Under the pieces are notes generated by a model, which saw nothing but the letters and a program-made list of their open reading frames with translations, ran no database searches and was not told where the DNA came from. DNA of 6,359 bases, from contig DAIDJH010000112.1 in the NCBI GenBank assembly GCA_027451425.1, forward strand, positions 1 through 6,359, in the 5' to 3' direction. Made by a program: the position numbers and the translations under genes. This stretch comes from Bdellovibrionales bacterium. GTDB taxonomy: Bacteria; Bdellovibrionota; Bdellovibrionia; Bdellovibrionales; UBA1609. Below, piece by piece: positions 1 to 4,655 of this stretch (positions within the stretch are counted from its first letter, which is position 1; each line of letters opens with the position of its first letter).

Positions 1-813
1 TACGCCCCAGATTGGCGCGGTCTTAAAGCCTCCTCTCCCTCCTGTTGGTTCGACGTCGGCCAGCTTCTCCAGCCCGCAGCAGAAAATAAACAAAATAATG
101 CGGCGGCTCTTTGGGGAGATCCGCGACCAAGCTTTCAGTCTGGCAGCTCAGACCAAATGAATCGCAATACTCCGATGATTTTGACAGGTAACAACAACTC
201 AAAAACTCAGGTACCAGCGGGCGAGCGCCTTCATCTCAAGCTTCTTGATGGCTTTACGGTGACCGACGACTCGGTGCCCGTGCTTGCGGAGCTGAATTTT
301 GATGCTGTGACAGACTCAGGACTTATCCTTCCCGCCGGCACAGAGTTTTATGGTGAAGCGCGCTTTGAAAAGGAAACCTCGCGTGTCAAAATTGATTTCA
401 AGCAAATATCGCTCCCCGACGGCGAAATCCGGTCAATTTCGGGGATTGCGGTCAGCTCTGATGGTGAACCCGGCATATCTGGCGATGTCCACTCCGATGT
501 TGCGAAGAATACGGCCGGCGAACTCATTACGTCGTTTGTTGGCGGCTTTGCGGCCGGCAGCATGCAAACCAATGTCTTCGGTCAATCAGTCGGCGGCGTG
601 CAAAATGGGTTACTTCAGGCAACAGGCGACACAGCTCGAAACCTTGCCGATAACTATGGCAATAAACTCAAAACCGAACGCGAGTGGATCACGATACGCG
701 CGGGTACGGAGTTCGACGCTATTTTAAATAGTTCGTTGAATTTACAAATTCAACCCTCAGACACAGGATTGCAAGGCGGCGATTCTATGTCGCCGCAAGG
801 AGGTGGCGAATGA
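1..813 (+). CDS. VirB10/TrbI-like type IV secretion channel protein, C-terminal part (5' end outside window)
   Basis: The frame is open from base 1 without a stop, so the ATG at 157 is internal and the N-terminus lies left of the window. The visible 270 residues contain a VirB10/TrbI-like beta-barrel region. It starts near visible residue 71 with VPAGERLHLKL, continues with LILPAGTEFYGEA near 108-120, then RVKIDFKQISLPDGE and a Gly-rich stretch. A hydrophobic Gly/Ala-rich helix near 172-186 (AGELITSFVGGFAAG) sits where VirB10 proteins carry the antenna helix that spans the outer membrane. In that family the protein bridges the inner and outer membranes and forms the core of the secretion channel. 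The stop overlaps the start of the coupling ATPase gene by 4 bp (ATGA), which points to one operon. The family call comes from motif pattern only. The exact T4SS subtype (VirB10, TrbI, TraB, DotG) is unresolved. Confidence 0.75.
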   Translation, partial: YAPDWRGLKASSPSCWFDVGQLLQPAAENKQNNAAALWGDPRPSFQSGSSDQMNRNTPMILTGNNNSKTQVPAGERLHLKLLDGFTVTDDSVPVLAELNFDAVTDSGLILPAGTEFYGEARFEKETSRVKIDFKQISLPDGEIRSISGIAVSSDGEPGISGDVHSDVAKNTAGELITSFVGGFAAGSMQTNVFGQSVGGVQNGLLQATGDTARNLADNYGNKLKTEREWITIRAGTEFDAILNSSLNLQIQPSDTGLQGGDSMSPQGGGE

Positions 814-2522
814 AAAGACAAGATATTTTTCAAATTCTCTGTGGCGTAGCTGTATTCGTATTTGTTATGTGGCTCAAATACAAAACTCAGATTCTACTTA
901 TTTACTATCACTTTCGACTTCTAATCGCATTTTTTCTTTCGTGCGCAATTTTGTACTTGGCGACACTCATCATCGACCGGATGAAAGCGTGCCGTGCGCC
1001 TAAGGCAATAGAGAAAAAGGCCCTTGCACCATCAAACGAGGACGATTCTGTTTATATGGGACAAACCGACCGTGGCCAGCCCGTTTATTTTAAAGAGTCG
1101 TTTCGTCGCATGCACATTCAAGTGGTCGGGACGACAAATGCCGGAAAGACCGAGTCGGTCATTGTGCCACTTGCGATTGATGACATGAAGAAAGGACGCG
1201 GACTCATTATTATCGACGGCAAATCGGATCGCTCACTACTCAATAAGTTATACGCTTATGCGAAAACCTTTGGCCGTGAAAATGATATTCGGGTACTTTC
1301 AATCTGTAATCCAAATATCAGTAATACATTTAATCCGCTGGCGAATGGTACACCGCTTGAAATAACCGAGCGAGTTTTTAAAGCGCTCCCGTTTGAAAGC
1401 GAATACTATAAAAATGTTCAATACGAAACGCTTCTTCAAACGCTTCATATTTTCGAAACGGCTGACATATTACCGACACCGCTTAAAGTAGTTGAGGCAC
1501 TTAGATCGACCGCAAAGTTACAGCACATTGCAACGATTGGTAAAGACCGAAGCCAACTCGAGTGGGTATCTGAACAAATGAAGCTTTCGCGGGAGGTCCG
1601 CGAGGAGCGAACAAGCGGAATTATCGCTCAGCTCCAGGTTATGACAGTCGGAGAAACAGCGGCGATCTTTAACGCCGAATCGTCGGAAATCGACTTAGAC
1701 GTGGCACTCGCGAATAATCATATTATTTATTGCCAACTTCCAGTCATGAAAGTCCCAACCCTTGGCAAAACTGTCGGGAAGTTTATTCTTCAATGTCTTC
1801 AAGGGGCGGCGTCATCGAGACACTTGGGGCAAACAGAGAACACGACCTTTTTTAGCGCATATCTGGATGATTTCACCGAGTATCTGACCGAAGGATTCGT
1901 TAGCCTTCTTAATAAGTCTCGAAGTGCCAACGTCGGAATCGTTTTCGCGCATCAAGCCCTCGGCGATCTTGCGACTCTCGGCGATGCAGTGAGAAATACC
2001 ATTCTTACCAATTCAAACCTCAAGATCTTTATGAGAACAAATGAGCCCGAGTCGGCTGAATACTTTTCTTCAACAATTGGCACTATAGAGGCGGCAAAGC
2101 TCACAGAACGACAAACCTCAAGCATTTTTGGGAGCGTTAAAACCGGCGAGGCGTCGGTACGCAAAACGGAAGAGTTTAAGTTTCATCCGAACCTATTTAA
2201 ACAATCACTTGGTACCGGCGAAGCCGTCGTAATTTTACCCCACGCAAATGGCAGTCTACCGGTACGAATGAAGTTTCGAAAACTTGCCGACCTAAATCCT
2301 CAAAAGTTGCCCTTAGTTTTGAAGTCAGCGCCCGAGCATTTGCCAGTTGTCACCGATAGTCAAAGCCAAGTGGCGAAAGATGCGGACGAATCGCCCAAAC
2401 AGATCGAAGAAGTAAAAACGATGACACGAAAAATCCACGAGGCTGCGAAGCCGAATGGGGATATTGTCGGCAACCACGGAATTCAAGACGTGGACACCGC
2501 CGCCAGAGAGGAGGCTGCCTGA
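810..2522 (+). CDS. Type IV secretion coupling ATPase (TraD/TraG/VirD4 family)
   Basis: This 570-residue protein is a conjugative coupling protein, the inner-membrane ATPase that brings the relaxase-DNA complex to the secretion channel. Two hydrophobic segments at about residues 8-22 and 36-55 form the N-terminal membrane anchor. The Walker A motif GTTNAGKT is at 107-114. A strand with IIIDGKSD follows near 133-140, as usual in this family. The Walker B position is AYLDDF at 350-355, with Asp-Asp where Asp-Glu is usual. The stretch after it, with NKSRSANVGIVFAHQALGDL near 368-387, matches the TraM-recognition/TraG-D C-terminal region. Residues after about 505 are charged and probably disordered. 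The start is fixed by a strong Shine-Dalgarno AAGGAGGT at 797-804, 5 nt before ATG. It overlaps the upstream gene by 4 bp and the next gene by 1 bp (TGATG). Length is normal for the family. Confidence 0.93.
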   Translation: MKRQDIFQILCGVAVFVFVMWLKYKTQILLIYYHFRLLIAFFLSCAILYLATLIIDRMKACRAPKAIEKKALAPSNEDDSVYMGQTDRGQPVYFKESFRRMHIQVVGTTNAGKTESVIVPLAIDDMKKGRGLIIIDGKSDRSLLNKLYAYAKTFGRENDIRVLSICNPNISNTFNPLANGTPLEITERVFKALPFESEYYKNVQYETLLQTLHIFETADILPTPLKVVEALRSTAKLQHIATIGKDRSQLEWVSEQMKLSREVREERTSGIIAQLQVMTVGETAAIFNAESSEIDLDVALANNHIIYCQLPVMKVPTLGKTVGKFILQCLQGAASSRHLGQTENTTFFSAYLDDFTEYLTEGFVSLLNKSRSANVGIVFAHQALGDLATLGDAVRNTILTNSNLKIFMRTNEPESAEYFSSTIGTIEAAKLTERQTSSIFGSVKTGEASVRKTEEFKFHPNLFKQSLGTGEAVVILPHANGSLPVRMKFRKLADLNPQKLPLVLKSAPEHLPVVTDSQSQVAKDADESPKQIEEVKTMTRKIHEAAKPNGDIVGNHGIQDVDTAAREEAA

Positions 2523-2830
2523 TGAAATCAATTATACTATTTGCAGCGCTTTCGTTGTGTGCATGTGCCAATCAATCGACGTGCGGGGACACGCCAGACG
2601 CGCGTACTGTTTATTTTAAAAATTCATGCCGCCGTCGTATTCGCGAGGTTGTGGTTGGCTCGGAACTCAATATTCCCCAGAATATCAAAAACGATGCTCT
2701 CTCGAACTTTACTCTGCAATGGATTGACCCATCAGTCGATGGTGGCAAACTCACGTTTGGCCACTACGATCTAGTGCCTCCATCTGACGACGTAAATACA
2801 GATCCGGCGAAACATGGGGGATCCCTGTGA
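2522..2830 (+). CDS. Small putative lipoprotein of the conjugation operon, unknown family
   Basis: This 102-residue protein begins with a short signal peptide: Lys2, a hydrophobic core of about residues 4-12, then LCAC at 12-15. Cys15 is the likely lipidated cysteine. The Cys at the -2 position is not typical of lipoboxes, so the lipoprotein call is probable, not certain. The mature part has two more cysteines (21 and 36) that could pair in the periplasm, a basic patch CRRRIREVVV, and a Pro/Asp-rich tail. I do not recognise the family. Small lipoproteins in T4SS operons can be VirB7/TraV-like channel components or entry-exclusion factors, and either role would fit here. The gene is translationally coupled: GAGGAGG at 2508-2514 lies 7 nt before ATG, the start overlaps the ATPase stop by 1 bp, and the stop overlaps the next gene's GTG start by 4 bp. 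Confidence 0.7.
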   Translation: MKSIILFAALSLCACANQSTCGDTPDARTVYFKNSCRRRIREVVVGSELNIPQNIKNDALSNFTLQWIDPSVDGGKLTFGHYDLVPPSDDVNTDPAKHGGSL

Positions 2831-3639
2831 AAAGCGGGTACGAGGCCGTAAAGAACGACACGATTAATTTTGCCGCGCGGTTTGGCTTTGTTACACAGTC
2901 GATATTTTTCAAATATCTGTGCGTCAGGCAGAAGACCCAGCAATATTTATATTGGCGCGACCTGATACGTAATGGCGTGATTTTTCAGTCAAAGACCTTG
3001 AAGGATGTCTGCTATTTAACGAAGGTCGGCCGGCGGCAAGCGCCCCGGCCGGCCGTTCCGTCTCGATTGATCTACTTCGTCGAGCATGACGCAATGGTTG
3101 CTGAGTTCTACCTTGAGCTTGTTAAATCTGGGCTCGTGGAGGAATCCTGGACTGCTTACGAACTTTCAATAGAGCCCTGGAAGAGTTGCAGTTTACTTGG
3201 ATGCGCGGACCTAATTAAAATTCCGGACCTCGTTGTCGACCTGAAGTCGAAAAATGGCACGTTTAGAGTCGCATTTGAAATGGAACGCTCCCGAAAATCA
3301 GGTGAAAGGTACAATCAAATGGCTCTCAGTTACTGGGGATTTAAACGAGTCAATCTTTTGCTTGTCAACTGCGTCAACGAAGCGACGAGACAAGCGATTG
3401 AGCGAGCGTTTAACACGCCCCTACATCGCGACGCTGACAAGAAGCCGGCATTATTTTTAGCCAATGACTTTTGTACGAAAAAAATGGATGCCCCCGCAAG
3501 TTTCGATGGAGTGACGCTTCCGCTTAAAAAGTTACTCCTTGCGGCAGTCGAAATGGATACGTGGGGATCCGGAAATACGCCGGAAAATCGCCGGAATTCG
3601 TTCCGGCAAAATTTGAATGACAAAAAGGAATCTGCTTGA
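2827..3639 (+). CDS. Replication-relaxation/MOBC-like protein, candidate relaxase
   Basis: The 270-residue product resembles the replication-relaxation family and MOBC-type mobilization relaxases. These are thought to use a restriction-endonuclease-like PD-(D/E)XK fold instead of an HUH fold to nick and relax plasmid DNA. Residues 10-70 look like a winged-helix region (FVTQSIFFKYL, then RDLIRNGVI and a LTKVG turn). His87-Asp88 follows, as in the family's HD motif. Pro133-Asp134 (PDLVV) and, after a short hairpin, FEMERSRKS at 150-158 supply the PD...ExE-type acidic residues (D134, E151, E153, K157), and Arg161-Tyr162 follow. The start is GTG, overlapping the lipoprotein stop by 4 bp, with GGGGGA at 2816-2821, 5 nt upstream. 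Its place directly after the coupling ATPase supports a role in transfer DNA processing. The assignment is by motif order only. A non-catalytic DNA-binding role is possible. Confidence 0.6.
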   Translation: MKSGYEAVKNDTINFAARFGFVTQSIFFKYLCVRQKTQQYLYWRDLIRNGVIFQSKTLKDVCYLTKVGRRQAPRPAVPSRLIYFVEHDAMVAEFYLELVKSGLVEESWTAYELSIEPWKSCSLLGCADLIKIPDLVVDLKSKNGTFRVAFEMERSRKSGERYNQMALSYWGFKRVNLLLVNCVNEATRQAIERAFNTPLHRDADKKPALFLANDFCTKKMDAPASFDGVTLPLKKLLLAAVEMDTWGSGNTPENRRNSFRQNLNDKKESA

Positions 3640-3662
3640 AGATAGAAAAATCAAATCAAGCA

Positions 3663-3668
3663 TTTACC
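3663..3668 (+). repeat. Direct repeat TTTACC, left copy (target-site duplication candidate)
   Basis: TTTACC lies directly against the outer end of the left inverted-repeat arm. It matches the six bases directly after the right arm exactly. This is the pattern left when a transposable element duplicates its target on insertion. Confidence 0.7.
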
Positions 3669-3689
3669 GTCCACCCAACCCCGGCCCAC
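3669..3689 (+). repeat. Left 21-bp terminal inverted repeat
   Basis: The exact reverse complement of 3751-3771, with no mismatch. The match stops abruptly: 3668 (C) and 3772 (T) do not pair, which defines the element's ends. Confidence 0.95.
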
Positions 3690-3750
3690 TCGGCTTCGCC
3701 GTCCGTGACCTCCCCCACCCAACCATGGTTGTTGAGGGAGGTCACGTACC

Positions 3751-3771
3751 GTGGGCCGGGGTTGGGTGGAC
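3751..3771 (-). repeat. Right 21-bp terminal inverted repeat
   Basis: The exact reverse complement of 3669-3689. The arm starts GTGGGCC on the + strand and ends at GGAC, directly followed by the second TTTACC copy. Confidence 0.95.
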
Positions 3772-3777
3772 TTTACC
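3772..3777 (+). repeat. Direct repeat TTTACC, right copy (target-site duplication candidate)
   Basis: Identical to 3663-3668 and directly adjacent to the right terminal inverted repeat. Removing 3669-3777 would rebuild a plausible uninterrupted leader, AAGCATTTACCAGAGATATC. Confidence 0.7.
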
Positions 3778-3779
3778 AG

Positions 3780-3795
3780 AGATATCTTAATATCT
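3780..3795 (+). promoter_or_regulatory. Inverted repeat AGATAT-N4-ATATCT, possible operator
   Basis: Perfect 6-bp arms (3780-3785 and 3790-3795) separated by CTTA sit directly before the Shine-Dalgarno of an operon that encodes two putative DNA-binding regulators. The position suits an autoregulatory operator. No convincing -35/-10 pair could be fixed around it. Function is inferred from symmetry and location only. Confidence 0.35.
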
Positions 3796-3803
3796 GAGGA
3801 GGT
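3796..3803 (+). promoter_or_regulatory. Strong ribosome binding site GAGGAGGT
   Basis: A near-complete anti-Shine-Dalgarno match lies 5 nt before the ATG at 3809. It fixes that start and marks the head of the second operon. Confidence 0.85.
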
Positions 3804-3808
3804 ACACT

Positions 3809-4210
3809 ATGAATGAAGAAAACAAAGACATTAACGAAACAAAAGATGATGGGAAGCTGATACGAGTAACAATGAATGCGGATCAAATAGTTCAAGAGTT
3901 GTTGCATAGAGTAAACGAAAATACCGAAAACGTTCGAATAACAAAAGGAGCGCTCGTCAGCTTTATTCTCGAGCAATTTGCTCCTAAATTTGGCGATGAG
4001 GAAATCAAAGCGCTATATATGCAATCAGTGTCTGAAGTTGACCTATTGCGAAGCGCGTTGAAACAAGCACACGAAACTGGTGTTATGCCTGATAATCTTC
4101 GCGAGATACTGTTTGCGAACGCCGGGTTAACTCCCAGCGCCAAAAAAGTAAAAAAATCTCGACGAGATAATGGTATCAATGATACTATTCAAGATAAGGA
4201 CGCTGCATGA
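3809..4210 (+). CDS. Putative ribbon-helix-helix-like DNA-binding protein
   Basis: This 133-residue protein has a charged N-terminus, then a predicted strand (KLIRVTMNADQ, about residues 16-27), an amphipathic helix (IVQELLHRVNEN) and a second helix starting ITKGALVSFILEQF. That strand-helix-helix order resembles ribbon-helix-helix dimers such as plasmid repressors and relaxosome accessory proteins. A second helical part follows (EEIKALYMQSVSEVDLLRSALKQA, about 65-90). The C-terminus is lysine/arginine-rich (AKKVKKSRR) and could touch DNA. I do not recognise a named family and the fold call is tentative. The gene heads the operon behind a perfect Shine-Dalgarno and a possible operator. Its stop overlaps the XRE gene start by 4 bp. 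It may repress this operon or assist the candidate relaxase. The sequence does not decide between these roles. Confidence 0.6.
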   Translation: MNEENKDINETKDDGKLIRVTMNADQIVQELLHRVNENTENVRITKGALVSFILEQFAPKFGDEEIKALYMQSVSEVDLLRSALKQAHETGVMPDNLREILFANAGLTPSAKKVKKSRRDNGINDTIQDKDAA

Positions 4211-4461
4211 GCCCGAAACAATTTAAGGAGATTCGAGAAAAATTTGAGCTTACTCAGAAAGAACTGGCCGACTGTTTGGGGTTAACTCAAAAAGCCGTCA
4301 GTCACTATGAAACGGGCTTTCGTAAACCTGGCACGACAGTTCAAGTGATAATGACGATGCTTAATCAGTTGCCCCAAATTCAGGCCAAGAAACTTTTGGA
4401 GATGATGGGTGAAATTGCGGAGAATTTCACCCGTAAAAAAGCCAAAAGTCGGAGTAAATGA
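4207..4461 (+). CDS. XRE/Cro-CI family helix-turn-helix transcriptional regulator
   Basis: This small 84-residue protein is almost entirely one HTH_3-type domain. Helix 1 is KQFKEIREKFE. Helix 2 begins at LTQKELADCLG (15-25) and the recognition helix is LTQKAVSHYETG (26-37), followed by FRKP, the classic XRE end. The remaining residues form a helix (AKKLLEMMGEIAENF) and a basic tail KKAKSRSK. Proteins of this kind bind palindromic operators as dimers and often control excision or transfer in integrative elements. The start is ATG within the ATGA overlap with the upstream stop, with AAGGA at 4196-4200, 6 nt upstream. The stop overlaps the next gene's first possible ATG by 4 bp. The family call is secure. 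The regulated targets are inferred from operon position. Confidence 0.9.
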   Translation: MSPKQFKEIREKFELTQKELADCLGLTQKAVSHYETGFRKPGTTVQVIMTMLNQLPQIQAKKLLEMMGEIAENFTRKKAKSRSK

Positions 4462-4655
4462 ACAAGGCCAGAAGGCCGGAGTCTAAAACGATGAACAGTA
4501 TACGAAATGTAACAGTCGAATATGTGAAAGATGAGTCGATGCACGCCGACCGGCGAATACACGAAGCAACAGAACTTATCTTTCAAATGCTGCTACTTTC
4601 GAAAAAACGAGGACGTCCGGCAAAAAATAGCGAGGAGATGATCGATGCAGCGTAA
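4458..4655 (+). CDS. Small basic protein with AT-hook-like motif, unknown function
   Basis: This frame encodes 65 residues from ATG 4458, which overlaps the XRE stop by 4 bp. An alternative start is ATG 4491, giving 54 residues, with GGAG at 4478-4481 and better spacing (9 nt) than the GGAG three bases before 4458. The protein has a beta-like segment (RNVTVEYVKDES), a helix (IHEATELIFQMLLL) and then KKRGRPAK, whose RGRP core matches the minor-groove-binding AT-hook. Its end overlaps the recombinase start by 11 bp, so the two genes are coupled. I do not recognise the family. Small basic partners next to serine recombinases can be directionality or accessory factors, which is a reasonable but unproven guess here. 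It shows no membrane segment or signal peptide. Confidence 0.65.
   Translation: MNKARRPESKTMNSIRNVTVEYVKDESMHADRRIHEATELIFQMLLLSKKRGRPAKNSEEMIDAA
4632..4637 (+). promoter_or_regulatory. Ribosome binding site deciding the recombinase start
   Basis: GAGGAG lies 7 nt before the ATG at 4645, inside the end of the preceding small gene. The nearby ATG at 4638 belongs to the frame of that small gene and leads straight to a stop, so 4645 is the recombinase start. Confidence 0.8.

Larger units (their letters stand above)
3669..3771 (+). mobile_element. 103-bp palindromic MITE-like element with 21-bp terminal inverted repeats
   Basis: The ends are perfect inverted repeats of 21 bp: 3669-3689 begins GTCCACCCAACC, and 3751-3771 ends GGTTGGGTGGAC. 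Inside are a second inverted repeat (CGTGACCTCCC at 3704-3714 against GGGAGGTCACG at 3736-3746), a mini-hairpin CGGC-TTC-GCCG at 3691-3701, and a central 12-bp palindrome CAACCATGGTTG at 3720-3731. By hand count 71 of 103 bases are G or C, well above the AT-rich flanks. TTTACC directly flanks both ends. It has no room for a transposase, so if mobile it depends on one elsewhere. As RNA or single-stranded DNA it would fold into a very stable branched hairpin. It could also act as a transcription barrier between the two operons, although no T-run follows either arm. I do not recognise the terminal repeat as a known insertion-sequence end. Confidence 0.7.

Noticed and set aside
157..159. ATG as the start of the VirB10-like gene
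   Set aside because: The same frame is open back to base 1 and reads as plausible protein. There is no clear Shine-Dalgarno before 157, and VirB10 proteins need an N-terminal membrane segment, so this is an internal methionine.
803..1003. Alternative + strand frame at the start of the coupling ATPase gene
   Set aside because: It is a shifted reading of the ATPase N-terminal region. The ATG at 810 has the correctly spaced AAGGAGGT and gives the full ATPase.
3669..3771. Palindrome as a simple Rho-independent terminator
   Set aside because: It is far longer than a terminator stem, no T-run follows either arm (only TTTACC), and exact direct repeats flank it. It may still hinder transcription.
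3669..3771. Palindrome as a CRISPR or other tandem array
   Set aside because: There are only two arms in inverted orientation and no repeat-spacer periodicity.
3762..3788. Promoter TTGGGT - 15 nt - TATCTT before the second operon
   Set aside because: The -35 match is weak, the spacer is short, and the -35 would fall within the palindromic element. A promoter must exist nearby, but this pair is not convincing.
3892..4179. Minus-strand open frame opposite the RHH-like gene
   Set aside because: It has no ribosome site and no recognisable motif, and the opposite strand has a well-supported, coupled gene.
4173..4185. GTATC-AAT-GATAC inverted repeat as an operator for the XRE gene
   Set aside because: It is short, lies inside the coding region of the RHH-like gene, and only loosely resembles the repeat at 3780-3795. 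Chance occurrence is likely.
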